A stretch of DNA of 64,000 nt from Hemicentrotus pulcherrimus. Taxonomy: Eukaryota > Echinodermata > Echinoidea > Camarodonta > Strongylocentrotidae. The stretch spans positions 70,131 to 134,130 of the forward strand of contig BEXV01000209.1 in assembly GCA_003118195.1 (NCBI GenBank). The letters are read 5' to 3'. The notes under the pieces are model-generated. The model was not told where the DNA came from. It saw nothing but the letters and a program-made list of their open reading frames with translations, and searched no databases. The stretch's first letter is position 1. Every line of letters starts with the position of its first letter. Of the stretch, positions 21,960 to 36,352 are shown piece after piece. Made by a program: the position numbers and the translations under genes.

Positions 21960-24530
21960 TTTAGTACGTAACACCCTGATATCAAACATCATATTTCTAT
22001 ACTTTTAAAACACGTTTCTACACCGAACAGACTATGTAGAAATTCACTTAATATGTACCACAAATGCTATTATAGGGTTAAGGCATTCGTGCATGCAGCT
22101 GACAATATATATACATACATATATATAAATTTACCTCAAAAATGATACACGAGTTTTTATCCTCATTGTTATTCATGTTGTAATTTACCACATTGTAATA
22201 TGCTTTAGTTTATGGAGCAAAATAATTTTATTTGCCGAATAAATAAAAGCAATGACAAACATGAACACGGAGTTCCTTTATGTAGATATCAAAAGCCTTA
22301 CATGGAATGAAAACGATAGGCCCGATATGTAAGAACACCATTAAGTTTGACCTTGGAATTATGTTCCCTGTAGATCAATATATAACCTTAAGTGTTGGAA
22401 CTTCCCTTGTTTAATACATGCCGTCCATAGCTTATAGGCACGAGTACTATTTCCATATGAAAATACATTTTGTAACCGGCTCTCGATGAAGGTTGAATTC
22501 ATTGAAGTTGATTAAACAAGACAGCCTTTTTTTTGGCCTGTTTCCTTTTTTGGAGCATTTTCTACTTGTACAAGGTATCAATATTAATTGCCTCAGTCGA
22601 GGATTTTGCCGACAGATATAAACTCAAATATCAAAACTGGAACGTAGATGTTTTCATAATTTAATTCAAGGTATTATTTCGAAAAATATAGAGTACAATG
22701 ATGCACATGCTGCAGCTAACAAGCTGAAATGTATGTGTTTACAATGATCGAGGATTCACATAAATAAGAAAAGAATATCCATTCACAAAACATATCTACA
22801 ATATCATACAATGAAACCATGACAGATAAAATACTGGTCTGGTTAAAAAGACAACTGTTCAAATATACCACAAAAAAAGGGTTTGGAAAAAAACAAACAA
22901 TTAGCGATTATATAAAGAAGATCAATAAAATATAGTATTGCACTTTGAGACGAGAAGTTCTGCATTTATATTGAATATACTTGTGTTAATTTCGTAATGA
23001 CATGCCGAAAAAAATCTTCGTTCAGGAATCCAGCCTTTGCATTGTGGGTTATTAATTAGAGATTCAGCAAAAACAATACATAATTTTTCACGTCTAATTT
23101 GTCATCGTTCAAGCTGGCATTGTATACTATATAATTTCATACACCAGCAAAATTCAAGAAATGTTACAATTTGTTGGCAACGATTCTTTCATTAATTATT
23201 TTCTTTAAGACTGCTTGGTTCATAATACTACATCAATGTGTGTATGTGTGTGTGTGGGGGGGGGGGGAGGCTCTGTAATTTATGGATGGGGGATGGTTGA
23301 GGTTGTATCATTAGGGTCATTGAAATCAGGAACATGTAGAAGACCTGAACAGAAAATAAATAGTTTCCAGAGGACTATTCATTGTAAATCTTACTTCTGC
23401 TGCCAATAATCACCGAAACCAATGTTTTTGTTTTTGTCGACGAGGTAAAGAATCCATTAGGGATTTAGATTTCGATCTCTAACTATTCGAATCTTTTATA
23501 ATACTCTAACTGTTTACATCCGCATATGCTGACTTGTCCATAGATGGCGTGGTGCATCAAGTGATGTTACGGAAACTGTGAAATAATTCACATCAATCCA
23601 TTACAATTCGAAGTGATATATCTTAAAAAATAAAGGACCCCGTCCGATGTCGTAAGCGCCTTTTTAGTTCACGATAAGATAAGAACGTGTTTTGTAATGC
23701 CAGTTGCATTCGTTAACGCTTCAAGGCGCCAGAGTAGTTCACAAGATTGCCCCTGACATTGTCGCGATTGCTGCTGAAAGCATTTCTAACTGATACAGTA
23801 GTCAGCAGTTAGGAAACGTAGCCACTAAATCATTTTTTAGTAGTTGAAAGCATCTTTATTTACATTTATTTATTAAATGGAAATACAATGAAAAGATCTC
23901 TTCTAGAGGATCGAGAGCACTTGATTTCTATAACACTTAACCCACGACCTTCAGATCTGGTCACATTCGATACTGACGGACGATTTCGAGTCAGGCATTT
24001 CCATGTCCCTATTCAATCATGAAAGCCTAGATAAATCAAATACATATTTAAGCACCCTCGAAATCTTAGGAATTTATTGCATAAAATGGGTAATGGGTGA
24101 AGGACCAAGCTTCTCCCATTGTATTCATATGAATTAAAGAGTGACTCTGATGTACACATCCGCCATAAGAGAAAGACTAAGCTAAGGGGTGCTGATCTAT
24201 TTCCAGGACCAAGGTGGCAGAGAGGAGGGGGAGGGGGAAGGGGGTAGCAGGTGTAATCGTGTTGACTGAAAGCAGACACTGAACCAAATTAATACTTGGA
24301 TTGGCGCCCGGGCCATAGATAAACCAAAATAATATATTTTACCTGATTTTGACTTCAAATACTTTGTGTATGTTTGAGCCTTGTGATAAAATTTAAAATG
24401 GATGGATGTAAAATGTGACATGTGAAAAATGCGCGTCGACAACTAAAGGGGAAATGTGTGTGGGTTGGTGGGGGTTGGGGCGGCTCTTTTTTCACGCTTA
24501 AAGGCACATTGTCCTACTTTAGCTACTTGC
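21960..24530. other. Unique AT-rich DNA with a GT/G tract
   Basis: A (GT)n tract followed by G13 at 23236-23269 and a G-rich purine run near 24220-24245. A short stretch near 23635-23665 repeats the minus-strand tail start seen at 17425. No gene recognised. Confidence 0.4.
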
Positions 24531-24533
24531 TCC

Positions 24534-24672
24534 CTCTATATAGAAAACTTCCCCAATCGGTGCCTGTTGGTCCCCCATGATCCTCTTTTTCTTATGTTAA
24601 ATGAGAGCTGAGTTAGTGAGATAGCCACCTGTCACAGTGACCTTGCTGGCTCCCTGGGCGGTCTAATCCCTT
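24534..24672 (+). repeat. Interspersed repeat D, copy 1
   Basis: Shares with 56889-57026 CAATCGGTGC(C/A)TGTT(G/A)GTC, CCCCATGATCC, CTTAT, TGAGAGCTGA, GAGATA and TGACCTTGC in the same order, and GTCTAATCCC at the end. Both are plus-oriented. Neither copy has a recognised terminal structure or coding content, so the class is unknown. Confidence 0.75.
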
Positions 24673-24960
24673 CTAGCTGAAGTAGTAAAGCCTACTCTCC
24701 CTCTTGTTATTCCCCTTCAGTTGTGTACTTGATAATCTCATTACATGGGCTTTGTATAGGGGCAAACCGTTTCCAGTTTATATAACAACAAGTTAATTTC
24801 AGATATCCGTCAGCTCTTTAGTTAGAATAAAGTATTAACAATTAGAGCAAATGTATTCAAATAATAATAATGCATGCCGAAGATACTTTCGATAAGTAAG
24901 TATCTACACATTAGGAAAAAAGCTATATCTAGATGTTTACGATGGGAGACGGAGAGATAG

Positions 24961-25018
24961 ATATATATAGAGAGAGAGAGAGAGAGAGAGGGGGGGCGAG
25001 AGAGAGAGAGAGAGATGG
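24961..25018. repeat. (GA)n microsatellite
   Basis: TA run, then GA repeat interrupted by GGGGGGCGA. Confidence 0.9.
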
Positions 25019-25019
25019 A

Positions 25020-28000
25020 GAGAGGAACGGAGAAGGAAAGAGGGATACTTAAAAAGGGTGCTGCTGTGAAGCATGAGGCACATCAAAGAACGAATGGCAG
25101 TTGCCATGGTAGCGTACTCTCCGTTATCCTCTCCTTTTTTCCCTAGCTCAGCATGCTTTTTAAGTCAGCATGATGCACTCTACTTCGTCTCATGTAGGAA
25201 AAATATCAAGCATGCATATATCATGAAGTATTGAAGGAGAAGGAAAAGAATACGGTGAGTAAAAGAAAATGGAAAAAGATTTTTCAAAGAGATAAGGAGA
25301 GAGAGGGAGGGAAGATGAGAAAAAGAGAGAGAGAGAGAGAGATAGAGGATGGGGGGTTTTTGCCTTTGATTTCCTTGATGTGCTATAAGTGGATTCTTTT
25401 TAAAATTCCTTCAACTGTAAACAAAATTGAAAGGAAATTGTATCAGCGACAAAAAGCTCCTCAAAAGCATACAAGCTTGCCCTTGAAAGCAATCCCCTAA
25501 ATGTCTAAAGTACGCATCGAGAGTAACGCCATTTTGTGAGTGGTTGTCTCTAAGCACAGTAGGTGGTCAAAGAGGACTGAGTCATGATTCCATTATGATC
25601 CAATTAGATCGATCGAAATAAAAGGATAGACTCTAACAGTTCATGATGATACATTACGTGCTCATTATTTTAGCCGGCTAGTTTCGGGTTTAACCATGTG
25701 TAATGACGTTCCTACACTCCAAAGTTAATACTCATATATATAAAAAGAGACGACCTTCGTTTGATCTAGTTTTGGAATGGTTTACTTATACGAAATACAA
25801 AGTGATTGTTTTTCTTACACAAGACAAAACATACATAGAACGAGAAAATCTTTTTTTTGTTATGCTTTATGAATCGATTCCTTTTATTTTCTTACTTTTG
25901 ATTTGAAGCGGTTGTCTTTGTGATTTTCTCATATAAAATAAAACAAAATAAAAGATTCCATTTTTCTGTCAACACCTGTGCCTCATTAATTCCTTCTTCC
26001 CAGCTGCCCGTTATTACGTATGGGCGGCCAAGGTGTACGAACAATTCCTGATAAACATGTCGTATTCCTGTCGTTGAAAAGTAATTAGGATACACGACAA
26101 GCATTTGAAAGCTTCTTGTGATAGATTTGTAAAGAATAATTAATAAAAAACATCTGTTCGGTATATAATGAGGATACTAAATCACCCAGGATGTAGTGCA
26201 TAATATAGTAAAACAATGTGCATCAAGGATTGTTATTTTCATTTTCTGATTAAAAACAAATGAAGGATCATTGATGACGTTTGTTCGTTAAGGTGATTTG
26301 CGAAGATGAAGTCCTTGGATATGACATGAAAGACATTTCTAGGCCAGCGATATATTATGTTCTTTAAATTACCTGTACAGATATTTCGGCTAGATTACAA
26401 ACTAGGTGAATTCACAGTTGTGACAGAAGAAATTCAAATACCTAAGAGTAAAGATGATCTTTTTTCGCAACATGTTTTTTTCTAAAGTCAAAACTGCAGT
26501 TCTGTGGGGATGTCAGATACTTTTTCAACAAAGTACACTGATTTTCACAGATGGTAGAAAATTAAAAATGGGACCCTCCCGGTATCGCAAACATATCCAA
26601 ACACGAAATATGCATTGGCGGTTTGACCACTCCTTAACCTCTTGTGATCTTTAAGATTTTTTGCAATATTTGAGACTCGTCTAGTTTAAGTTTCTAAAAT
26701 GTAACAAAGATTTAAAGCTTTCTCAGCCACTTTGACAATTCCTGATCATTAAGCGCTTGTTGGCGGTCGCTCAAAAAAATAAATAATCACAATGTCTTAA
26801 TATTTGTTTGTTCAGCGTGATAATGAACACGACATGCTGTGAATTATATTCAACACGACTGGAATACCAACTCAAAATAAGGAAGATTCCTAGGAAGTTC
26901 AAACAAGTGTCGCTGGCCTTGCTATATATTCCTTGTTTTTTATTACTTGCTATTGATTGATAACTTCTTCAGGTCAACGACGTAGTATATCTTCAATTTC
27001 TTACAGACCAATAATCATATTGCTGATCGATGATTACCAGACGTTGAAAGCGATCTCTCTGTCCCCTCTTGCTTTATTATGAATATAAAATGATTACAAC
27101 ATTTTGAAACCATCTTTTGAATATTCAAATATGCCAATTTACTTTGAATTATTTTCACTACCGACTACCAGAATGTTGTTAAATTTCAATAAATACCTGT
27201 CCATATTATCCTTTATTCTGTATCAAGGATCAAGTTTAAATCATTTGGATATGTGACGGTGACCCACTTTCGTGCATCTCTTCGACGGCTCTATTGTATA
27301 TTTCACCAATCTCCTCACAAGCTCTTCTCCATCTCCTATATTTCTTTAGGTAGGGACGGCATCTTCAGGAAGATATACTAGGAATCGAGAGTTAATCTTT
27401 GGAATATAAACCATGAACCTTGGGTGTTCAAACCTTAGAAAGCATCCGGCGTAATTTAAGCTTTCTCAGGATTAAGAAATATTTTCATGGGACAAAAGAT
27501 GCTGAAAATTGCTGGTATTTAAGTGCAGAATGTCTTGATACCTAGTACAGGCATAAATCCCTTTAATGCATACGAATTAACGTCTCCGGGCGTCTGAAAT
27601 TTGTAGTAGAATTAGCGTTAATTGGAATTTTTCAAAGCCTAAATGCCTTAGATTGTATCTGAACAGAAAATTTCCCATCGCATAGTACTGCAATAGTGTA
27701 AAGAAAAGAACGGTTTACTTTGATATGTTTCAGGTACATTGAAAGATATTGAAGAGTGTATAAGCCACAGAATGATCAGAATTAATACATGTTGTAAGAT
27801 ATTACCCTAGTTACTGCTATGATATTTATTGTATATTTCACAAAATATCTTGTACGGTTTCCAGATGATGTGACTAACTTGAATTCAATATAAACAATTT
27901 TCTTGTGCACAGTAATGACAATCATTAGTACTCTTTGCCTTGAAAGCATGAGGATAAATACATTAAATTACAGTAGAATACGGAGTCAATTTGCAAGGTT

Positions 28001-28090
28001 AATCATTGGATGTCTGCATTATAATGAAATCACGTCATATGTATCTATGCATTTATTAAACGTGTAAGAAATAAGAGAGCAAGAGAGACA
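25020..28090. other. Unique AT-rich DNA, no gene seen
   Basis: Contains a short GA run at 25324-25342. The 89-codon plus-strand frame at 25231-25500 is Lys/Arg/Glu-rich because of purine repeats and is not called. No retroelement or RNA gene recognised. Confidence 0.4.
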
Positions 28091-28094
28091 CATG

Positions 28095-28163
28095 GGAAAG
28101 AGAGAGAGAGAGATAGGGAGAGAGACAGAAAGAAGGGGGTAGACAGTGAAGGCGAAGCCCTGG

Positions 28164-28231
<68 letters not shown>
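28095..28231. repeat. (GA)n-(TA)n-(GA)n compound microsatellite
   Basis: GA-rich run, then TA repeat at 28166-28194, then pure GA to 28231. It explains the poly-Ser/Leu and Tyr/Ile minus-strand frames here. Confidence 0.93.
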
Positions 28232-28233
<2 letters not shown>

Positions 28234-28788
28234 TGTGGATGGGGATACACCAGTAACAATCATATCCATACTCAAGAGCAGCATGGAAACATAAGCGATT
28301 TGGATAACCTTGAATTTTCCTTCTGACTGATGAATAATTATTTTTGCACAATTTCCCCCCGCGAGAATATTGTATGTAAAATGTTGTATCCTTTCCTCTA
28401 GGGGTGATGTTTCCTATATCAAATACTGTTCCCCTTGAAATCATGCACGCAGACAATGACGTCTTTAAATTGCTTAGAGAAATGATCGGAAACATATTAT
28501 GAATGAATGAGAACTGAGCGATTATACACGTATGTATCCAAAAAAAAAAATGACCGGTACAACGAAGTCGAAGAATAAAAGCGAGTACAGACATACCATT
28601 TCATACGGACAGATATACCACTTCAGTTCATATTGTTCAATTTCGGCTTACAGTTTCATTCTTGTGATTATAAGGACAAACAGAAAAGATTTAGTATGTC
28701 CTTGTCTGTTGCTATTCTTTAATAATGATGTTTGAATAAATAAAAAAAAATAAAAAACTCAGAACATGAATATATATTGTCGTTTCCA

Positions 28789-29063
28789 CCCCCCCCCCCC
28801 CCACACATACGATATCCATAGCTACAGAAAAATACTACGATATTTTATGAAACTATATGTTTCGTAGTGCGAGTTGGACAGGTAGTTGGGGGGGGGGGAA
28901 ATTAAAGACTCGCAACGGAAGAAAGAGGAATAGAAAGGACGAGGGGGAGGGAGAGAGGGAGAGGAAGGGATAGTGGTGAGAGAGAAGGAGAGAGAGAGAG
29001 AGAGAGAGAGGGAGAAAGAGAGAGAGAGAGAAAGAGAGAGAAAGAAAGAGAGAGAGAGAGAGA
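28789..29063. repeat. Poly-C, poly-G and GA-rich low-complexity block
   Basis: C14 near 28789-28802, G10 near 28889-28898, and purine-only GA/GGA/GAAA repeats from about 28921 to 29063. Confidence 0.9.
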
Positions 29064-31280
29064 ACGACCATACAAAACATTATACAGCTAGTGTATCACC
29101 AAGCATCATTATATTGAATTAACGCGCCGTTTCACAGCCTAAGGATGCATCAAAAGTAATTACAGACAATGAAAATCATAGTGAAGGATATCTATCTCCG
29201 TCTGACGGAAGTACGCAAGAAGTTTTGTAGGAAGATACCTTTCCTCTAACTTCCTATCAACCTTTGAAATTAAACTTAAACAGTATTTCGAAGTTTTCCG
29301 AATCCTATCACCTGTCTGCCTTGGGTTCTTGCCTCAACTTAGCCGCTTTGAAACTCAATCAGCTAGAAATCACAGCCAACGTCATGCGCCAAAACAGAAA
29401 AGGGCCTTGTGTGATTGTGTGCGTGTGCGTGAACGGTGTTGTTTGTGCGTATATCCGAGCTATATTTCGGAGGAATAGGTAGGGGAAATAGAGTATGGAT
29501 TTTTGTTATGTGTGTTTCCAAAGATCTGAATGTTTCGCAGTGCTTGGAGAACGTGGATTAAGGGTTTTCATCAATCATTTTTAATTTTGAAGTATTTTTA
29601 TATATTTTTATTGAAATTAAAAGTTAACCTAATGTTTGCACATCTAAGGCGACAACGTCAAAAGGAAACAAAAGCGCACCTGCAAATTAGAAAGAAAAAA
29701 CACCCCACCGACAATGTATTCAAATCAGAAGGCATACAACGATGATAGATTGTATGATATTGTATGATATTATGTGTTCATCCAAAACATGTATTATATA
29801 AAAGCAGTGTAGCACACCAGGGATGTGGTTCAAATAAATGAAAACTAAAGTGAGTTCCTAGTATTAGTGTGAACGTGCCTCTTGATTCTACTGTGTGATG
29901 TGTCTTTGTGAAAGTTTTGTCAAAAACTTTATTTCAGAACAATAGTAATCATAAAGACTCGTCAATTCATGAAGCGGCAAATCGCAGCGTTACTTTTGTT
30001 ATGACGACATAAATGATAATACCCTTCCGCTTTCTCAATCGAATATCACAGGGAATACGAGCAAGTCTTTGATGCGCGCAACTGCCGTTCCTTTCTTTTG
30101 CAGCTCGTTACCACGTCATACCTTAAAAAGACTTAAGTTTAGGCCTATTATATAAAGGTTTATAAGAAAGAGACGTTGAATTTCGATGAGTTAGAAGTAC
30201 CTAGCGTGTCAAATAATGAAACCCACTGAAGCCCGTGTGCAGTGGCAGATCTTTCAAAACAGAAACTTAAGGAATGAAAGATCTTTAACTTGTGACCCCC
30301 CCCCCTCGACCTTACAAGTTATTTCAAAGGAATGGAACCGGTCATCAATTAACTCCATCCTATTTATCCATCCTTGTTAAAAAAAAAGTAGGAAAAAAAA
30401 AGTATAACTGCACCTTTAAGCTGAGGCATTCACAGGATATTGTAGAAATCCTGTACTTCAGGGGAAAGATTTTGATCTGGAATCGGGACTTCGATCTCCT
30501 CCCCTTTTTTCTTCAAAATGCGGGATAAGAAAACCCCTTTCAGCGCACAACCCGAAGTTTATTGAACCCGTTTAGTATTTCACCAATGCTTAGCAGGCTA
30601 ACGATCAGATGACCAACACAAGGCGATGTTCTTTCCCGCAATGGGGAATGTTCGATATATGTTGTTCTGGTTTTGGAAATTGTGTTGGGTGAATGTAGGG
30701 GAAGGCAAAATAAGTCTGGCTATATGGCTTCAACTCCTTTATATTTCAAGATTGCTGTCGTTTCATAGCTCCTCTCCCCCTCAAAGAGAGTGTTGATTTG
30801 ATTATCTTGGAGAAAATGCAATTAACGTAAACAAATCAAACAAACTGAACTTTTTGAAACTTGCCTTCCTGATATAGCTCATAAGCAAGGCTATCACTCA
30901 CACACGCACACCCACACACTTACTTTCAGACTTAACACACCTAACAGTGGCCGCATTATAAATTAATGTTGGGCAACAACTACAAACAGGACATGGCATG
31001 TGGTAATATGGGGGAGGGGGCATTGCATTAAATGTCATGAAGATAAGTCGTGAAGATAACAACTTGCATCATGCTCATTGTACTTCACCTAAATGCCACG
31101 ACCTTATCAACTGCTGCAACGTCTTTATGAAATAAATGACCCTTCTAGGTTTTCTTTTTCAATGTTATTTGATAAGAAACTGTTTATCGGCAAATCTCGT
31201 TCCCTCTGTCTCCAGTTTGCAAACGTTTGCAGTCACCTCAACCTCAAAAGGGGCGGGCTGTTTGAGGTCTTAGTACAGCC
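29064..31280. other. Unique AT-rich DNA, no gene seen
   Basis: A 72-codon frame at 29264-29482 and a 78-codon frame at 30292-30528 lack recognisable domains. Poly-C occurs at 30297-30304. Nothing else stands out. Confidence 0.4.
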
Positions 31281-31440
31281 GGGGGGGGGGGGGGGGNNNN
31301 NNNNNNNNNNNNNNNNNNNNNNNNNNNNNNNNNNNNNNNNNNNNNNNNNNNNNNNNNNNNNNNNNNNNNNNNNNNNNNNNNNNNNNNNNNNNNNNNNNNN
31401 NNNNNNNNNNNNNNNNNNNNNNNNNNNNNNNNNNNNNNNN
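31281..31440. other. Poly-G tract (31281-31296) leading into a 144-N gap
   Basis: Sixteen Gs run directly into the gap at 31297-31440. Frames across it are artefacts. Confidence 0.98.
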
Positions 31441-31778
31441 AAATCACATTTTTTACCCATAAATCATATATTATTCATATTTAAGCATTCTTTTTTATTA
31501 CATATATTTATTCGACCATTCTGAATAATTGAATATTATCACTTGTTTTTATGATTACTTATGTATTTCATTGTTTTTTAAACTTATGTATTTTTTTTTG
31601 TTGTTTTATTTCATTTCTAACTACAATTCAACTATTTTGACTCTCCCCAAAACCGCCTAAACTTTAAACAAGACCCAATAACCCATGTTTGATCCATTTT
31701 TAGGAAAAATAATTTTTCCATATGTTTTGTAAACAGATTACGAAAATGAGCGATTTTCGGGCTGACATGCAAAGATAA

Positions 31779-31794
31779 AAGGTCACGTGACCTT
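31779..31794. promoter_or_regulatory. Perfect 16-bp palindrome with an E-box
   Basis: AAGGTCACGTGACCTT is its own reverse complement and contains GTCACGTGAC, the extended CACGTG site bound by USF/TFE-type bHLH-zip factors in animals. The site is seen; regulatory use is an inference. Confidence 0.4.
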
Positions 31795-31959
31795 GTAACC
31801 GTAGGTCCGATTTTCAAAAAAAAAATCTTTTAAAAGTTACGTAAGACTCGAAAGAAGAAAGTCAGCGAGCGGCGGGGCGCCATCCAAATGAGTTCTCGAA
31901 CAATCAGGAAAATCGTGGAGGGGTGGGGGGGGGGGCATGATGCCCCCCGGCCTTATTAG

Positions 31960-33115
31960 GGTTAACTGTCATGAAATGTTGTGTCGTTTTAATCATGGGT
32001 GAATTGAGTATTAACATGTTAACGATGATATCTTTAATACTATGATGATATCATCTTACACGGCTTACTCCGAGTCATCGGGCCATCACGTCGCGTCGGG
32101 TGGTCGCGTTACCCGACATCATGTGAAAACGTGCCCCCTTTTTCACGAGATGACGGGTGCAATGTTTGTGAAAAACAAATCTTCTCATTTACGAATGCTC
32201 TGGTCCAATTAGCCCGACACTTTGTGTAAAACCTAGAGAAACTACGAAAGTTCGCGTCCTTAATTAACATGCATCTTCACATGGTCTTCCGCTTTCGTTT
32301 CACGAAAGGTCGTGTAGCGCGATGAACCGACCGAATGCAATGACAGTAAGCCATTGAAAACAATAAATTAGGCAATTTAATGTACAAACGAATGTACAGC
32401 CTTGCCCCCCTGTACAGCTTAATACCATTTCCATGTCTTTGTTAAAATAATGGATAAGCTCTCTTAATTTCTCTGCGAAAACGGAGACCAATCTTCTTTG
32501 TTCAGAGTGAGCAAAGAAGGTTTCTACAAAGAGGAATCAAATAACCATGAAAAGCAATAAGAGGTAAGATAATAAGCTAGCTTTTAAAAGATAAACTTCC
32601 TTACCAAGGCTCTCGTCTTACAAAGCTGAGTAGTGGAGTGACCTTGGTTGCATATTATCAAAGGCTTGGAAATCAGATGAGCGTCCAATCGGATAAGTAT
32701 AAACTACGTAATGTCTACGCACTTAAAGATTAGAATGATAGTCGTAGATTGTCGTCAAAGGGACGGTTATGTGCACACATTTAAAATGACCCCTCGCATC
32801 TCAGAATGGATGGAGATAAATGGGGAGACTTACAATAGAGATTTGCCTCATACCAAGATCAAATCAGTGGAGTTTAGAAAAGCAAGATTCAAAACCTGCA
32901 TAACAATAAACCGTTATTGATGATAGTAATTAGATTGCAATTTGTTCTGCATTTAGTGGAGTCGCTGACACGGTTACAAATTGTCCCGATCTTCGTGATC
33001 ATCTATCAATGAGTCCTAGAATAGCTATCTTTGATGCAGAGAGGAAAATAAAGGGAAGGTCCATCAAGTCAATAATAGTCGATGCAAATATTTGGGTATG
33101 AATTTCTGTATGTTG
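31960..33115. other. DNA with a CpG-richer part, no gene seen
   Basis: 32060-32330 is locally CpG-rich (CATCACGTCGCGTCGGGTGG, GGTCGTGTAGCGCGATGAAC). A 69-codon frame at 32711-32920 has no recognised domain. Confidence 0.35.
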
Positions 33116-33116
33116 G

Positions 33117-33181
33117 GAGAGAGAGAGAGAGGGAGAGAGAGAGAGAGAGAGAGACATAGAGGGAAAGAGAGGGGAGAGAGA
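33117..33181. repeat. (GA)n microsatellite
   Basis: GA repeat with G and CATA interruptions. Confidence 0.93.
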
Positions 33182-33184
33182 ACG

Positions 33185-36100
33185 AGAAGGAAAGAAAGAA
33201 ACATGAAAACAGGCTAATTTACATCGACAGGGAAAATGAAGTTGTATCGTTATTCTCCAACGAATTTGACACGTAAAGGTTCTGCACGGCGATGGGTAAT
33301 TGACCATTTGATATCAATAATTAGGAATATTCTATTCAAGCAACTCTTCGCCCAAGTCTGTTTTAAATAACTTATCCTTGGTTGTCAACAAATGGTGATG
33401 AATTATACCTGTATGGGGTGGATAGAAGATTTTAGTTTATTTCCTGCAAGCAGTATCATGGCTTTTATTCAATATAGCCTAGGGTGGAAATACGAATTTG
33501 ATTCGAGTAAAAAATTATAGAGCGGTAAACCCACGGCACTCATTCATTTAGAACGAGGTTACGGTGTACTATGTCATGCATTCGTGACATTATATTTAAT
33601 GCCACAAGTTTGAATCGAAGCAAATAATAAGAAGGCAGTGTAACTTTCTTTTGTTAACCATATTTGGTTTCCTCTAAACAAAAAAACAAAAAACCAAAAA
33701 AATAGTAAAAATTAATCGTAGTTTAAAAGCGTAAAGTACATCAAACTATTTAAAGTAAATATAAATAATTTACTAACACCCCAATTATGATTGTTGTGAA
33801 TGCGTTTTCTTATGAGATGTCAAATACATCGAGAGACGAGTCGAAGGAGCTGAACATAGCTTTTAAACAATAATATCCCGCAGTGTCCACATACTTGTAT
33901 GGGCATCTCGATCGTCACAACTATGTGATTGTCAGCAGGTTTCGGTACTTTGTTAGTCCAAACTTCTATCTGACATACCATTAACTCATGCATTCGTTCA
34001 TATTGGCCTTTTGACAATGTTCCTTCATTCCCTTAATATATTCTTGTTGTATGAACATTCATCGAGAGTCAAGACACAAGAGATAAACCCCAAATCAGTG
34101 CTCCCACGTGACATTATAATTGTCGCCCTATCAAATCTATGAATTGAATATGCATTTATTAACTATTCACTTTGCAAAATTGTAAAATAGTCAATGGAAA
34201 ATCGACTACATTGGTTTTGCTAATTTGTGTATGGGGTTTAACGTTATTACCTTTATCATCAAACAAGGCATTCTTTTGAGCCAATGTAAATGACATTTGT
34301 TACGAATGTTAAGTACAACGAACCTTCATGTATAAACGTACTATATGGACAAATATTGCATATTGAACAGAAAAGGTTCTGTTAGATTTCTGCAATAAAA
34401 ATGATTTTATATAAATTTAAAGATAAATAGCATAAACTGGTTTATGTTAAGTTTGGTTTGTGTACATGTATTCCCCTTTTTGGGGGGAATTAATGCATGT
34501 TCCTAATTCGAGAGCAGTTATTTTCTTTTCATCTCATTTAATATCCTTGCGATTCAATATCTGTTGTATCATTAAATTCTGTGCTATCTATTTATGTATG
34601 ATAAGATGGATTGGAAAATAAGACCTTCGAGTTAAAGATGCGTTTTTTCTTCTCCCGGCATTCATGTGACTTACAATAAAATCTTTTTGATATTTAATAT
34701 TCATTGTTTGTTTTTATCGTTTTTACCTGATAAATAATTTAATAATAATAATAAATATAATAATAAAAATGATGATAACAATACAAAATAATAATGACAA
34801 TAAAGATGATGTTATTGTTAAAAGTCTGACATATCAAACATATAATAACAACAAAATCAGAATACTCGATGGTTCTTAACAGTGTTCCCTTTTTACTCTC
34901 TTATGTGGAAATCGTTATAGAAGTGATAAAGCTTTTCAAGCTAAAACTCCTATGAAAAGGAAATATTAAAATCCCTTTGGGATATGTCAGTAAAGTGCGT
35001 TCGGACTCATTTACAGAGAACCGTATCTCTTTACTTCTTAAGTCTATAAAAATATATCTTAAGGGCAGATTTAGTGCTTGGCTTAGTATCTCGGAGGCGC
35101 ATTTAAGGTGAGGCCGTCACTACGGGAGAAAGGTACTAAAATGAAATACGACGCATTTATTCCCAAAGTGTTAAACATTTACATGTCCGATGAATCATAT
35201 TTTTGACAGTTTGAGTTCGTTATGATTCCTAATGGCGAGGTGAATATTTCGGCAGTGTCTAACCAAAGAGATTTAGAAGGAGAACAAAACAAAAACAAAA
35301 AAACAATGTAATTTCTTTTGTCTCATCATTTGAAGGCACTATAACTATGAATCGAGCTCTATACTAGAGCTCGATTCAAAGTACAAAACAACACGCTTCG
35401 GATAGTATGATGACGAATGTCTATCGGTTGTATCTCCAAGGTCCGAATCTGTTTCATTATTTTATGTGATTTTATTTCGCTCAATTAAAAACGTGAGAGA
35501 AGCCCTAAAAAACTGTGGTGTCAACATGTTATTGTCTAAAAGAGGTTGCTGTCCTTACTGATACTTTTAATGATAATCAAATTAAAATGCATATTTAAGC
35601 ATATCATATTACGTTGCTAGTCGCCCCACCAATGTCCATTTAGCGATTGAGTGAAGGAGGTGATTATACAAAAATGATTTATATTTTTATCACATTTATT
35701 ACTTCGCCAGCCCCTTGATATAAGCTTGTCTAGTTACACCCAACCTATCAGTATGCACCCGCATTAATTCGATCTCGGACAATCCAATGTCTTAATCTGT
35801 TGAGAGTCTCAAGATGCTACTCTGATGGATACTTGAGAATGACATTGAAAGAGGAGAAGAAGATGCGGTCAATGATTTGAAGACCACATAAACCCTTCCT
35901 CAGAGGTGAGACAGGTGCTCACAGTCTGCGAGGGAGTGGGTGAGGGTGTGTTCAAAATAGAGTTACAAAAGCGAAACAAAACAAAGAAAACCACAAGCCA
36001 ACTCCATCCCCCATCCCCACAAAAACCCTTCTAAATACACGAAATTATGAAAAACATATAAATGCGTGGGTAATGGAAAATTAACAACGTTTTGACTGAA

Positions 36101-36260
36101 ATGACAGATAAAAAAGAAAGAAATGGGAAGGGTAGTGATTTGTTTATCAATAAATCGCTCCTAAGCATCGAGCATTCAAATATGTCTCTCAAACAAGCGA
36201 CTGAAAACAAAGACCTATTGTCCATTTTCTAACATTTATGATTGTCGTAAGTCTATGCCG
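33185..36260. other. Unique AT-rich DNA, no gene seen
   Basis: Contains an AAT/ATA-rich stretch (34738-34800), a small C4/G6 hairpin around 34463-34500, and the 29-bp hairpin listed separately. No recognisable coding region. Confidence 0.4.
35349..35377. repeat. Perfect hairpin, 13-bp arms, 3-bp loop
   Basis: GAATCGAGCTCTA / TAC / TAGAGCTCGATTC. The arms pair perfectly. It is too short for a pre-miRNA. Confidence 0.8.
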
Positions 36261-36264
36261 TAGA

Positions 36265-36267
<3 letters not shown>

Positions 36268-36317
<50 letters not shown>

Positions 36318-36352
36318 ATAAAGAGAGAAAGAGAGATAGAGAGAGAAGGAGG
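36268..36352. repeat. (TA)n followed by GA-rich tract
   Basis: About 25 TA units (36268-36315), then a short GA-rich run. Confidence 0.93.

Noticed and set aside
24498..24520. TTAAAGGCACATTGTCC as a further MITE end
   Set aside because: No inverted partner found within the following 1 kb.
28019..28594. 191-codon minus-strand frame with Ser-Leu and Tyr-Ile repeats
   Set aside because: The middle is the (GA)n and (TA)n microsatellite. Flanking residues match no family.
31093..31524. Open frame of 143 codons
   Set aside because: It crosses the 144-N gap and a poly-G run.
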